Assembly (NCBI RefSeq): GCF_037975245.1
Contig: NC_092568.1
Coordinates: 34,962,501 to 35,024,500 of the forward strand
Direction: 5' to 3'
DNA: 62,000 bases
From: Apostichopus japonicus
Taxonomy: Eukaryota; Echinodermata; Holothuroidea; Aspidochirotida; Stichopodidae
A program made the position numbers and the translations under genes. Shown here piece after piece: positions 1 to 12,191 of the stretch (its first letter is position 1; each line of letters starts with the position of its first letter). Under the pieces are notes generated by a model. It searched no databases, had not been told where the DNA came from, and was given only the letters and a program-made list of their open reading frames with translations.

Positions 1-1309
1 AATCAATATGATAATCCTCCTAAAAACCCATTAGCTTATTCTTTCGGATTAGAAGTGAAGGGTATAATGACCCTCAAAAAGCCTCGGGCAAATTAGCTAG
101 AAGCATATATGAGCAATAGAACATTAATTGTCAAACTGATGTTAAAGAAGCATTTTACGTTTCTCATCTATAATTTGAAGTACTGTCAAAACAATGGCTG
201 AGTATTGAATAACGTATTAAATCAATCTACAGCGTTCACCACACATATATCGTTATTTATCTATTAATTAACCATAATTCTTTTCCATCATAATAGTTGT
301 TTTCCCAAATTAGCATTCTATTGTATGCAAGCCAGGCCCAAAGCCATAATGAACGCGAAATCATATGCAATTAAATTCTTGCTTCCCAGTTTTGCCTTTT
401 TTTTTCTTTTTCTTTTTTAAGAACTCATCTTTTTATCATTTACTTTAATGACTGATCTTGACTCTATATGTCTTAACATTTCTTGATAATATCTTTATTA
501 ATTTATTGTTTTTCTTTTCATGATTTTGCTTTGACTATTCTTCACTCCTTTAATTACTTTGTATGTATCTGCTACGTTTGTCATCTTCCAGATTTTATAT
601 TTTCTTCCCTTTTGATTGTTTTGTTTCCTATAGTTCAATTGACACACAATTGTATAGTTTTAAAGTACATCTGTACTTAGCCGAAGGCTTCATTCCTGTC
701 TTCTTTAGTAAGAATAATTCCTATTGATGTCTGTATAGTGGTGTAATGATATGCAGATTGTAACGAAATCAGACACCTGTAGTTTCATCTTCCTTTCCTC
801 TGATATTTGCACTGCAGGTGTTCTGCTGCTGTTGCTGGATACAATCATAGATCCACACACATGAGTGTCATAAATCATGTAACATCATCTGTCCCGTTAA
901 ATCATGCTGTCATGAAGCGATTGTCGACATTTTGTGCAAATAAACCGAGTGATTTTCCTCAAAGTGAGGTTGCTTTTAACCAAATGATATTTGGACGTTC
1001 CCTTATAGTGTCTCTTTTATTTTACGAAATATAAGTTATAATGTGACAAGTACTTAATTAAATTAATTCAATAATTTCGGCGTAAGGACACATTTGTTTG
1101 TTATAAAAGTATTAAAAACATTGAGATTAATTATTAAGAAAAGCAAAATTGAGAAATTTTAAAATTTCTAAAACGTTGGTCAATTTTCTTCACCATAATG
1201 AAAGCCTCGGTAAGTTAAATGACCTTCATCGCATATTGTACAGGCTATATAATATGTGAACTCTAAAAATAGATATGAATGCCATCACTAGCCCATAACA
1301 CCGGCAATC
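1..1309. other. AT-rich stretch, no gene seen
   Basis: The stretch is low in G+C, with T-rich tracts (for example around 398-420). Only short chance ORFs are present, with no splice-site pattern or protein motif I can defend. No TE ends with target duplications were seen. Confidence 0.5.
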
Positions 1310-1348
1310 TCTTCCTCCTCCTCCTCCTCCTCCTCCTCCTCCTCCTCA
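1310..1348. repeat. (CTC)n microsatellite
   Basis: About 13 nearly perfect CTC triplets lie in non-coding context. The complementary strand would be (GAG)n. Confidence 0.9.
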
Positions 1349-2669
1349 TCCTCCAAGTATGGACCTGCAGGAAAAAAGGTTTAACTTAGATGAGGACTTT
1401 AAGTATACTTAATCTCATACCTGCACACACGCGATTGTATCAGGTGTTAACTGCTCCAATATATTGCTTCAATCTTCAAAAACTTGTTTTGGCTATAAGT
1501 GCTTAGGGGTTTTATTCCAATGCTTCTATAATAAAAACACAAAAAAATGTCTAAATTTGTATACACATAGCAATCCTTTCAACCAGCACCGGACTCACAT
1601 GCACATACAATCCAACAATCTCCGGGAGAAACTTAGTCGCTTTTTAAGAGATTTGCCGATATTTTTAAAAAGTAAGTCATATTTTCTTTTCTAACATTTT
1701 TTTTATATTATTAATATTAAGTTGATTAAAATGTTAGAATTTTGCCATGAATTGAGTAAGATTGTATTAGTGTTGTGACTTTGAAAACCTCAATGAATTT
1801 TAGCGTTTCCGGGATGCACTGAGAGGAGACTCGATGAGGCGGGATAACGTAGGGCGGTTAATCGATATTTTCATGGAGGCTAGAGGTAGGGGGAGGGGGA
1901 GGTACACGAATGGGAAACTAGCTGCTTCGAACACTGCGAAATTCAATTTTATAAAACGCATCCAATCACGTCAGTCTTCCTACACTCTCGTATCATAAAC
2001 TAAAGTCATGTATTGAGATTGAAGTTAATTAAAATAACCTGTTCGTTTTCTCGGAACCTCTTGTAATACTCCAATATATATACTTAAACAACCATTGAGC
2101 TGAAACATACACCCTTGTGTGACGTGCGATTTATGTTAGATTACATGGTGTATGTCTATGTGGTATTACGTCATCTAGTGGTATCTGTTTCATGAATATC
2201 GACTCAACTTAATTGACCCAAACTGTGTAAATGGCGCGAAAAGGAGAATATTATACCACAGTCGTTACAGCACTGTCGCCTGTTTTAATTGGGCTACGGT
2301 TGTGCTTGGTCATAAATTTCGGCAATTGCTTCAAGCCTACGAATGATTAGTTAATCAATAAGATTACAATTGATAAACAAGATTACAAGATCAATAAGAC
2401 AAGCAAGATCAACATATCGAGAATTTCATATTTCAGACTAGTAAATATTTTTGCCCTCCATGTGAATTGAGCTAGCTAATTGCCGACCCAGTAAATTATT
2501 TATATTTATGAAATATGACAACTTTTCATTCAACTGCTTGAAATTTAAATAAACTGCATGCATTGTAAGATCTCATAGAATAGAATTTTTGTGCCCATTT
2601 TAAAAGTCAGTGACTTATTTTTTAATTAACGCCTGTAGTGATGACTTTTCGTGTTAATATATAAGCTCA
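1349..2669. other. Stretch without recognisable gene
   Basis: AT-rich sequence with a short purine-rich G-rich patch near 1880-1905. No coding signal or TE ends were identified. Confidence 0.45.
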
Positions 2670-2969
2670 CAGGGGCGCAACTCAGCTTTTGTACTGGTGA
2701 GGGTAAGATGTTATTCCTCCAGGGGAGGGGTTTAATAGTGTCCCGACGGTCCCCTTAAGAAATTTTGTAAATATGGAGGCATCTTAGATGCGAAAATGTG
2801 CTACATTTTGCCACTTTCGGAATAATGTTGAAGAATTTCAATTATAACTGCTGTACCGCATAAACATGACATTTTGGTTATATTCTCTCTGCCAATTGGG
2901 GGTGAGCCGCCCCCCCCCCCCACCCCTGATTTCTACAATTCCCCAGAAGTATACGTGGTTGCGCCCCTT
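2670..2969. mobile_element. Degenerate hAT-like non-autonomous element (candidate)
   Basis: The left end reads CAGGGGCGCAACTCAGC. The right end reads GGTTGCGCCCCTT, whose complement AAGGGGCGCAACC matches the left end except at the terminal base and beyond base 13. A C-tract lies inside (about 2910-2925). The internal phrase around 2785-2815 (TTAGATGCGAAAATG followed by ACATTTTGCC) resembles sequence inside the element at 15461, suggesting a shared family. I could not find an 8-bp target duplication, so the boundaries are provisional. Confidence 0.4.
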
Positions 2970-3648
2970 CTCTACTCTCTGTCTCTTATCGGATTGTGGG
3001 GGCCACGAAATTTGGCTTACATCCGCTGCCCCCCCCCCCTACTCCGCCCACCTGTATAGGTGTAATAATGCTAGAACATGTATACTAAATAAAACGAAAT
3101 TCCATTGAAAGGAAAGAATACCGTATAAAACGCGAAAAAAAGTACAATTGTAGCCAACTCATCTTTTCATACTAGTATCACATGTGCACGGAATTTCTTT
3201 GTATATTACACAAATAACTTCATCAAAAATTTAATCACGGTGGTATTGTTTTGTATTCTAACTACACACTCTTCAAAGTGCGTGTGAGGATTCCTTCGCA
3301 ACTAGCTACAAGAATTCGAAGAATTTACGTCAGTATATTCAAAAATGAAGTGAACAAATTAGAGAAGTAATGACAATAACAAAGGTAAATTACGCCACCT
3401 TCAACATTTGTCTGTGAGTATAGACTGAACCTCTCATTTTATTTTAAAATATAAATATTCTCGTCTTAAGTTTTCAATCGTTATAAACAGACTTTCTCGT
3501 AGAAAGAGCATGTATATTTCAACAACAAAAAATGATAAACTATCCTCAGAATCAATGGTACAACTGTTTTAGGTTAAAATGATACCTAGCGTTCATAAGA
3601 CTTTTAATCAATCATATGACTTTAACCAAAAACTATATATAACAGTGA
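2970..3648. other. Intergenic stretch with a C-tract
   Basis: A run of about 12 C lies near 3031-3042 and may be a remnant of the same GC-rich element class as 2670-2969. The rest is AT-rich, with no gene seen. Confidence 0.4.
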
Positions 3649-3705
3649 CAAACTTCCAGCCACCACCGGGATTCGAACCTGGCCCTCCCGCTGTATATGC
3701 CACCA
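3649..3705 (-). repeat. tRNA-derived SINE fragment
   Basis: Read on the minus strand, this contains a Pol III B-box (GGTTCGAATCC type; plus strand GGATTCGAACC near 3669) followed by GGTGGTGGCTGGAAG. It matches the tRNA-like head of the SINE copies at 15203, 39.6-40.6 kb and 52098. It abuts an oppositely oriented fragment of the same SINE beginning near 3706. Confidence 0.7.
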
Positions 3706-3810
3706 AAACAGAACTATAGCATTGTTCGATACAGGTGATAAATGCCTACAGTAGAATTACGACCTCCGGTACCGGTTTCGAACCTCTGGACATTTCAAAG
3801 CGTCCATAGC
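3706..3810 (+). repeat. tRNA-derived SINE fragment, head-to-head with its neighbour
   Basis: The plus strand carries the SINE leader in sense orientation: CACCAAAACAGAACTAT, then TTGTTCGATACAGGTGA, then ACCGGTTTCGAACCTCTGG, ending in GCGTCCATAGCC. These match the minus strand of the tandem SINE array at 39.6-40.8 kb. The tRNA-like A-box region is cut by the transposon at 3819 and resumes after the target duplication as TAAGGGTTA (from 4197). Confidence 0.7.
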
Positions 3811-3818
3811 CTATTTGG

Positions 3819-4188
3819 CAAGGGCGTAGGAACCGGGGGGCTGGGGGTCGCCAGCCCCCCAGTGAAAAACATGGGGGGCGGAAGTATCATTCCGCCCCCC
3901 CCCCCCCGCTTCGCAAGTCAGAAATCCCCTTTTTCATTTCCAAATGAGAAAAAAATCTCATTTGGAGCACCAAATTGCATCTAAGGCCAGGTGAAAATGC
4001 AAAATTTTTTAAAAAATGGAGTGGGTGTTGAAGTGTGCTATATTGCACCAAATTGCAACTGAGGCCATCTGGAAATGCCAAAAAAATCCAAAGGGGAGGG
4101 GGACACCCCCTCCCCTTAGACCCCTCCCCCAGGTCGGCCATCAGTCTTCAGCCCCCCCCCCACTCAAAAGTACCTTCCTACGCCACTG
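3819..4188 (+). mobile_element. hAT-like non-autonomous element, CAAGGGCGTAGGAA family, intact copy
   Basis: The ends are CAAGGGCGTAGGAACC and TTCCTACGCCACTG, imperfect terminal inverted repeats of 14 bp. They are flanked by a perfect 8-bp duplication CTATTTGG (3811-3818 and 4189-4196). The 8-bp TSD and CA...TG ends fit hAT-type transposition. Long G and C tracts lie just inside both ends. Internally a module of about 87 bp (GCACCAAATTGCA, then AGGCC, then AAATGC) occurs twice in tandem. There is no transposase ORF. It inserted into a SINE. Other copies are at 10860 and 55202. Confidence 0.88.
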
Positions 4189-4196
4189 CTATTTGG

Positions 4197-6086
4197 TAAG
4201 GGTTAACTGGCTAGTATATAAAATTCATTGTTATATTTATGATTATTACTTCATCCCAATTTAATTTATAAGACCTGATATTACTACACTACGTTACCTT
4301 ACTAAATTTGGTAAGACTAAAATTACTCCTCAAAAGAGTGATCATTGTTAACACTCTCAGAGAGTGAACTTTACCACTCTAAAATTTGACAATGTGACAG
4401 TTCCCCTGTATAAATCAACAGACACAATGTCTTGTAATGTATCTACATTTTTAGGTTAAAACTGCACATTCTTGTAACATTATGTATCGTGAAGATATGA
4501 CTTTTGTTTCCTTCAAATTATGTGATGCATCTGGCAACAGCAATGCAAATGATGTCACCATGGCAATTCAGCTGAATATGTTTCGTTGTCTTTAAGTTAA
4601 GCGGTTGTCTGCCACCGGGATATCTCTTACATAGTATATACTTGAAACAGTGCACTTCTTATGTATACAAAAACAACTCTTCACATTAACGTATCATCCT
4701 TAATAGTAATTAACAATGTACATTAACATATCACTTACAGTGTATACATCACCTTACATTGCCATATCGCCTTCACTTGTAACACAAACCTAACGTATAT
4801 ATATATTTCATAACGTTCAGGGAAAACATGCTACTCTAGTTTCGTTAAACAAACCATCAAATTTCAATCCGAAAAGAATACCCTTCTTCATTTAATTATA
4901 TTAATGTTAAGAAGCTTCTTCCCTTCTTAACTTATCACATAAATTACCGGGAGTAGTAAAATTTGTTGTCTAGCATGTTTAGTTATAAGTTTCGGAAAAT
5001 TACCGGAAAACATTAGCAAAAAACTAACTTTCTAAGCGACGACATTGAAACTTTCATCAAAATGATCCAGTGCAAGTAGATATCACTTCTAACCACGACC
5101 ATACAGAAAAGTAAACTGACTTTGCGCCCTCTATTTCATCTGTAGAGATCTCTTATGTTTTCAGTGCCGTCTTTATTAAAAAACCGAATTTACGTTTAGG
5201 CAAAAAAAATTCTCGGGCGAACTGACTTATGCCATATCCATTTCTACCAAGGGGCTGACGAGAGGGGGATTGGGTGGGGAGTCAAATAAGGGCCCGGAAA
5301 GTATGGGATATATAAATAGTGCAAGAAGGGGGGGAGGTGTCATTATTGTCACATGGACAGACCTATTCATTGCAGGTTGTTCCCTTCCCTCCGGTGCTGT
5401 CTGTCACGGGAGACGTTTGTGTACACATTATTATTACGGGTTCTACTCTGTTTATAATAACTAAATATTTCGAAAACATTTTAAAATGTCTAGAATTCTC
5501 CTTTAAGGCCAAATCGAGGATGACGTCAGAATTTTGTCCAGACCTAAATTGATCATATTTAATTCAATGTATACATGACTTTCATACCTTACTGCGGTGG
5601 TTTATTAGGGAGATGTATAGAATAACTTCAAACGGTCGAAATGTCAATCTTTCGACTTTTCATCACCAGATTTCCAGAGTTTTAATCTTGAAAAGTCAAA
5701 CTGTCGAGATTAAAAGATGCAATTTCGGGATTAAGTTCTAGTTTTTGAAGAATGCACAGTTATATAAAGAAATCCAACATATAGTAGACATAGTAGTCGA
5801 AATATCGAGAAGAAAATTCGAAATGTTTTTTATTTTATCCTGTCCCTGGAAAACATGTAGAGCAAAACTAACAACTTGCTTGCATATTTTATTACTTCGT
5901 TAAAAACAACAGAGCACTCAAGAATATCTTTTTTCCTCCGAGTTTACAACACAAAATAAAGATGTCAAGCTAACTTGTTTGGACTGTGTGCTAGGCTCAA
6001 TACCAATTTGATTGATAAATCTTTCTGATGTAGTTTCTCAATAAATAAAAGTAGTGTTTTGATGGAAGTTACCTAGTAACAGCGAT
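4197..6086. other. Intergenic stretch, no gene seen
   Basis: The first bases complete the interrupted SINE. The remainder is AT-rich without a recognised gene. Around 5615-5800 short TCGAAA/TCGAGAT words recur in both orientations, a weak fold-back pattern. G-rich runs occur near 5262-5340. Confidence 0.4.
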
Positions 6087-6490
6087 GAGCAGGGCATACA
6101 CCGGTAAGGTTTTTCGTGATCAAGGCCTTAACGGTACCCAACACTACCTAATTAGAACAATGAGAAGGGCATAGGCCGGTAGGGTGTACATGACCAAGGC
6201 CGTAAAGGTACTCAACACTACCTAATAGACCAATGAGCAGGGTATAAGCTGGTAGGGTGCTCATGACCAAGGCCTTAAAGGTACCTAACACTACCTAGTT
6301 AGAGCAATGAGCAGGGTGTAGGCCGGTAGGGTGCTCATGACCATGGGAGGATATAGGGGTTAAAGGTACCTAACACTACCTAATTCGAGCAATGAGCAGG
6401 GAAAAGGCCGGTTGGGTGTATATGACCAAGGCCTTTAAGGTACCCAACACTATCTAGTTAGAGCAATGAGCAGGGTATAGGCCGGTATAT
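6087..6490. repeat. Minisatellite, about 74-bp unit, 5.3 copies
   Basis: Units begin at 6087, 6162, 6235, 6309, 6394 and 6468, each starting GAGCAGGG (or GAGAAGGG). Each contains GGCCGGTAGGGTG, then ATGACCAAGGCC, then GGTACC, AACACTACCTA and AGCAAT. Unit lengths are 75, 73, 74, 85 and 74 bp. The 85-bp unit carries an 11-bp insertion near 6340-6355. Confidence 0.92.
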
Positions 6491-9400
6491 GCCGTAATGA
6501 CACTTAAGCCCGACTGGTTCAAACTAATGACCAGCGGATTGTGGCAATCCAGGTTGAAGTATTTCGCGACCTTTATGTGACTCGCGGAAAGCATGTTGAG
6601 AATCCGTGGTACATGAACTTTTAAACTTACTTTTGTTACTATAGTTTCATGGTATCAAGGGAGTCATATATATATATATATTCTGATGTTTGTTACGGAA
6701 CCCGGAAATCTATACATCAGTCATTATTAAACGAAGACATATATTTCCAGCTCTTGACATGAATAATGGATTGTCTTATCCTATAAGAATCGGTACAAGT
6801 AATGTATTTTATTGTATCAATGTTCAACCGCCGCGAGCAAATCAGAATAAAGTGATCAATTTATCAAGCGTTTGGTGATAACTATGGCGTCAAGGTGAAG
6901 GAGGAATCTATCCATTTAAAAGGAATATAAAGAAATGCAAACCGCTTTAGAGCAGTGTATAATAAACTTGAATTGTCTTAAAAAAAAACTAATAATAATT
7001 CAACTGTAACAGTGTAACAGCTCCAACATTGAATAAGATCTCACTATTCGTTACACATTTGACAGCAAATGAAATGTTGACGATAAACGAAAAGTTGATT
7101 CAATACCATTTAAAACAGCTAGTCGTTATTATACGTTTTGATATAGTTTGAATAACGCATAGGTTTATATGAACTTCGAAAACTCTTCAATAGAGCCAGT
7201 TTAAATGTCTTAATGTATTTAAGCAAAATAAACATCAGGTCAGCACAGAAAGGAACACAAAATATTAGTATATATAGAAATCATACATAGATTACATGCC
7301 CTCAAATAACATGTTTACAGACTGTCAAACAGCAACGGAAAATAATTTCTGGGAGAGTCTCCCCTCCCCATACACACACATCCCCCACCCCAAGTGAATT
7401 CTTGTAAAATAACTATACCGGGTTTTTTTTTGTTCATGCTTTTATCACGTGTCATATAGTAACTATAACAAATTACATCGATGCAGTGGATATCAAATAA
7501 ACGCTACTTTTTCCAATCTATTTAATTCATTATTACATTACAGCCCACACAGCCTTCTACGCCATGTTAAACTAAACATAATGACCAGGAAAGAAACACA
7601 TCTTCACTGATGAGATAAAAGCCGGTTTCTGTGAAATGATTCATTAACCATAGCTGATCGTAAGCCGAGGCCTGGGATTATTATCCTGTAAACATAGAAT
7701 CATCTACTAAGAAACCCACACCGGGGAACAGGAGAGCAAAAATTCCCGCGCTTCCATGGAGTTCGTAAATTCTGACGTCACTAGAATCACGTCTTCCCTA
7801 GCAACAATCTCCACGTACTATCAAAAGTAGATAACGAGACACGACACGTTTAATAAGCTTCCTTTGGGGACTAACAGGCAACCTAGGTTCTTCTTAGCCT
7901 TCATTATCTTGATATGCATGAGAAATCCATCCAGATCAGAAGATAAGTATGCAGTGAAAGATAATTACTCCTTGGAAAGAAATATTGACTAGAGTGGTAG
8001 TTAGTTGGCTGTTTCAATTATCATCAGCAACTCTAACATTCAGGGTTACACATCGGTCGATGCGTAAGAGTGTATATCACGCCACTTAGGATACCGTGGG
8101 GATTAACATATGAAAGGAATATTACTCCTGGACACTTGCCTGAAAGAAAACTTAAAGCAAAACAAAAACAAACAACAAAACAGAGAATGATTCCATCCTT
8201 TTCTTTTCTTTTTATTCACTCTTATAACTCTTCAAGAGATTCACTGTATATTTATATTTATATCTTGCTTACAAATTGTTGCAGTTGATTTATTTGTTTG
8301 TATTATTTTCTTTAATAATTTATTTTCTTTTTCTGGCAAATATGGGAAAAACCGCAATAACTGGTGATCATCTTTATTTTCATTCACTTTTTTTTCGCTG
8401 TATACAGGGTAAAGGAATGGAAAAAATACTGTTGAGGGACATAAATGTGTACCGAATATGCTCTTTTATTAGTAGCGTATGCAGGAGCGCAATCCCACCC
8501 CCCCCCCATCCCCGCCCCTTGGCACCTAACTAAAAACGAGGACTGACAAATTTTCCAAATATTTACTTAAATCGATGTGTAAACAACAGGTCGCTCTTCG
8601 CGCAATGTGTGGCATATGTCTATGACTTCTATATTTTGATGTATTCCATTTACCTTGGAACCATCACAAATAAGGACACTAGCCCCGACGGGGCGATTAG
8701 TTTGAGACACGTTATCGGTCAAATGAGTCCGTCCATAGGTTTCCGCTGCATGGGAGGGGTATCATGGTCGAAGCACCTAACTGTTAGCGTTTACTCTACC
8801 GTGATAGCGCTACATCACAATCAGTTGTGCAAAATGGCATTTTCTTCAGCCTGATCTTTTTCACTAAAAGTTATGTCAGAGGAATTAATTCGATAACAAA
8901 GTTTGTCTGAAATATAGCAAACATGTTTCGCTACAATAACAACAAGACTTGTATGAAGAGTTCGTGACAGCCGATGAATATAGGCAGTGTTGTATTTTAA
9001 TTTAAGAAGGGGGTTTCCCTGCTGAGCCTGAATACCTTACTAATAAGATGAAATATTGTTCATGTTTTCATTATTCCTATCTATATTTTGTCTTCCTTCA
9101 CAAAACGTGTAAGTTTTATGCATTCTTCTTTACAAGAAAAATGGTAATTTCTAGTAGGTCTATACATGAACATACTTGAGAAAATGATAGCACTATGTTG
9201 CATCAAAAACCCCTTTCTGAAACAAAACATTCTCAAATAGCACCCCTCTCATTAGACCCGTCTCATAGAACAGTCATTCAGTTGCGCCGCTCCACTTTCT
9301 TTCACTCCCCCCCCCCCCTGCCCCATTTAGAAATCCTGGATACGCCAAGTTGATGGGTGATCAGATTACAACCTGCTGAAAGTTTGCCTTTTTGCAAGTT

Positions 9401-9648
9401 TTAAATTACTCGAAGTAGTGACACCCATCTAATCCATCAACATAGAGACAACAATTTTGGAAATCTTTTCTTTTTGTTTGAAGGATAAATTGAAGGGATT
9501 CGAGTTCAAGTTATATCACGCTTCTCAGCACTGGCACACATAATAAATAATACTAATAAAAGAAATAAAGCTATTGCAATAAAGACGCAAAAGTGTTTGA
9601 TTTACCATGTGCACTTACAGGAACCGTAGCTCCGTTCATACAGACAAT
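6491..9648. other. 3.2-kb stretch, no gene seen
   Basis: Only short ORFs are present, without motifs. Minor items are a short (TA)n at 6667-6681, a perfect GC palindrome GCCCCGACGGGGC at 8682-8694, and C-tracts near 8502-8510 and 9306-9318. Near 9338-9352 the text AAATCCTGGATACGCCA resembles a decayed right end of the GGATCCAGGATTT DNA element found at 15461. Confidence 0.4.
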
Positions 9649-9660
9649 GTGTGTGTGTTT

Positions 9661-9719
<59 letters not shown>

Positions 9720-9738
9720 CATATGTGTGTGTGTGTGA
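9649..9738. repeat. (TG)n/(TA)n compound microsatellite
   Basis: A short GTGTGTGT run is followed by about 25 AT dinucleotides, then a TATACATATGTGTGTG transition. Confidence 0.9.
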
Positions 9739-10388
9739 ATATATATGTACCTCATCATCTTTCTAAAATACTGATGGAAAGGTACCCCATTAATTTCATC
9801 ATCACGGAAGAACGCATGCAACCTTGGTGAACGAAGATGTTTCGAACTGTAAGAACAGCCGAAACCAAACTTCCAGTTCCCAATTCGCTGACCAAAAAGC
9901 AGCAAATTCACGGTAAACCTCAAAATTTAACAGCAGCAACTTGCATATGAATTAGGGTCAAACGAATCTGGTTCCTGATGAATTGTTGAACTGGGAACCG
10001 GTAATGTTTTGGGGCGGACATGTCTAATAGCTTCTCCACGTCTTAGAGATCAGTAAAATACAGACGGATTTGTTCAGGACGCGCTGTTATTAATGTGGCA
10101 ATATCGAACCGCATAATGGTTTATATACTTCGAAGAATATTCACAGTCTTTGGTTGACTTGTTTGTCTACTTTTGCAATTAATTGCCTCATTTGTTTTAC
10201 ATTTTGAAAGCAAACAAACAGTAATGGTGTTCTATACATTCAATAGAATTCGCTCTTAAGAAGTGTAAGGTAAATTGACGTCATATAGATTTTGTTGTTA
10301 TGGTTGGTTGAAAGAGTTTCTTTGTTATGTATGTGAAACATTAATCAACATATACATTAGTTTTATGGCAAGGTCTCTCTTTTATGTC

Positions 10389-10392
<4 letters not shown>
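9739..10392. other. Intergenic stretch, no gene seen
   Basis: Moderately AT-rich with no ORF or repeat of note. A 70-codon minus-strand ORF (9711-9923) starts inside the microsatellite side and has no recognised motif. Confidence 0.4.

Positions 10393-10468
<76 letters not shown>
10393..10468. repeat. (TA)n microsatellite
   Basis: About 37 TA dinucleotides end in AAGATGTTTTGAA. The same junction word recurs at 11216 after another (TA)n. Confidence 0.95.
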
Positions 10469-10470
<2 letters not shown>

Positions 10471-10504
10471 ATGTTTTGAACAGTTTATGGTAAAAAAGTG
10501 TACC

Positions 10505-10532
10505 TTAGGTCGACATTTCAGTGTCGACCTAA
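10505..10532. repeat. Short inverted repeat TTAGGTCGACA
   Basis: Two 11-bp perfect arms (10505-10515 and 10522-10532) are separated by 6 nt. A third partial copy TGTCGACCTAAG starts at 10700 in the orientation of the right arm. This could be a small fold-back element. Confidence 0.75.
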
Positions 10533-10638
10533 TGTTTTCACTACCATTTTAAGACACTTTTTTATTGTCGCAAATAGCTTTATAATGTTCTCCGTCCTCT
10601 AAAACGTTCATTTATAAGTTTTGGTTTGGGTCGGTTCA

Positions 10639-10670
10639 GGGTTAGGGTTAGAAAAAAGGGTTAGGGTTAG
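10639..10670 (+). repeat. Telomere-like GGGTTA motif pairs
   Basis: GGGTTAGGGTTAG occurs twice (10639-10651 and 10658-10670), separated by a short A-run. Four repeat units in total are embedded between two (TA)n arrays. They are too few to be a telomere end. Confidence 0.8.
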
Positions 10671-10729
10671 ATTAAATTTAGTGTGTAAGTCAATGTAACT
10701 GTCGACCTAAGATATGATCCATAGTTATT

Positions 10730-10730
<1 letters not shown>

Positions 10731-10826
<96 letters not shown>

Positions 10827-10859
10827 TTATATATATGTATGTATATATATATATATATA
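10731..10859. repeat. (TA)n microsatellite
   Basis: A long TA array with a few ACATA and TTTATA interruptions. It directly abuts the left TIR of the element at 10860. Confidence 0.95.
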
Positions 10860-11126
10860 CAAGGGCGTAGGAACCGGGGGGCTGGGGGGCGCAAGCCCCC
10901 CAGTGAAAAATGTGGAGGGGCGGAAGTATCATTCCGCCCCCCCCCCCCCCCGCTTCGCAAGTCAGAAAACCCCTTTTTCATTTCCAAATGAGAAAAAAAA
11001 TCTCATTTGGAGCACCAAATTGCATCTAAGGCCTGGTGAAAATACAAAATTAAGTTTACAAATGGAGTGGGTGTTGAAGTGTGCTATATTGCACCAAATT
11101 GCATCTGAGGCTACCTGGAAATGCAA

Positions 11127-11130
<4 letters not shown>
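10860..11130 (+). mobile_element. hAT-like non-autonomous element, CAAGGGCGTAGGAA family, 3'-truncated
   Basis: It starts CAAGGGCGTAGGAACC and runs parallel to 3819-4188 through the G-tract, C-tract and both GCACCAAATTGCA modules. It stops at AAATGCAAAAAA and passes straight into (TA)n, so the right quarter and right TIR are missing. The left flank is (TA)n, as expected for insertion into a TA array, but no duplication can be scored. Confidence 0.82.

Positions 11131-11215
<85 letters not shown>
11131..11215. repeat. (TA)n microsatellite
   Basis: The TA array has one AAT phase break near 11179 and ends in AAGATGTTTTGAA, as the array at 10393 does. Confidence 0.95.
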
Positions 11216-11217
<2 letters not shown>

Positions 11218-11990
11218 ATGTTTTGAAATATCTCTTCAACGATGCTCATTTATTACCTTTCGATAAATCAAAGGAAACTGTCAATTTAAGAACTTTTTAA
11301 TGTCGATTTCCAGACAAATGGGGGAAATATTTCCAGATGAATTGCTTTTGAAGACGCTGGCTTTCAATATCAAAAGCTTATGTCGTGAACTATTGACATT
11401 TTCAATTTCCCAATTTTAGTTACTTTTAAATTACGCTTGCTTGTTAAATCGATTGGAAAGGCTCTTTTTCTATTTCTGTTTTCTTTTCTTTTTTCTTGTT
11501 CTATCTTCCACATAATCAAGACCTTGGGACTCTATTTTTATTCTATGACCCATTTTACATTTTGAAGTATAAGAGACTGAAGGAAATCACAATCAGTTCC
11601 AAGAAATGGGAAATAAGACATTGTATGTCGAAACCCCGGTTGTCTATTGTATAGGAAGAATATAGGCAGCAATTACCATTGTCCGAATATAGCACACCGC
11701 GACCCCCACCCACCCCCCCCCCACCCCAACAAAGCACACACACAAGTTCTTTATGAAAACCTCTTTAACTTTGATCGTCTTGAAATCGCATCAACGAGAA
11801 CTCTCTTCTGTTTGGGGTTTGAGGGGGTTTTTTTTGGTATTTGATCAAGTTGTTGTCCTAAACAGTTGGAATAAACATACCAATGTTAGTGTTTCTGAGG
11901 ATAACCTTATTGATTAATGGGATTGGGATCTTTTGGCTTAGCTACGGAGTCACACATATGCATATGTATGATATGTGATATTATACCACC
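11216..11990. other. Intergenic stretch, no gene seen
   Basis: AT-rich. A C-rich run of about 9 C occurs near 11712 and T/G tracts near 11820-11837. No gene or TE ends were identified. Confidence 0.4.
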
Positions 11991-12191
11991 CAGTTGTGAC
12001 AATTTATTCTACACTGTAGAATCATGTACCGCTTCAGAGCACTCGTATTGTCAGTATACGAGCAGTATGAATATCATGTTTCTATCAGATCAAGGTTAGG
12101 AACTGTATGTACTGTCAATACCAGTGCTTTGAGAGCATAATATTGGAGTACAGTTTAGAGAGGTATTAGCATTAGGAATTCGTCCCAACTG
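11991..12191. mobile_element. Short DNA element, CAGTTGKGAC-ended family
   Basis: The left end is CAGTTGTGACAATTT. The right end, GAATTCGTCCCAACTG, is complementary to CAGTTGGGACGAATTC, giving about 13 of 15 matches. The core (GCTTCAGAGCACTCGTATTG, then GGAACTGT, then GGTATTAGCATTAG) is shared with 50730-50880. The terminal repeats are shared with 45780-46052. No target duplication is visible. Confidence 0.65.

Noticed and set aside
6087-6490. CRISPR-like array
   Set aside because: Repeats are contiguous with no unique spacers; this is a minisatellite in a eukaryotic genome.
10639-10670. True telomere end
   Set aside because: Only four GGGTTA units flanked by unique sequence.
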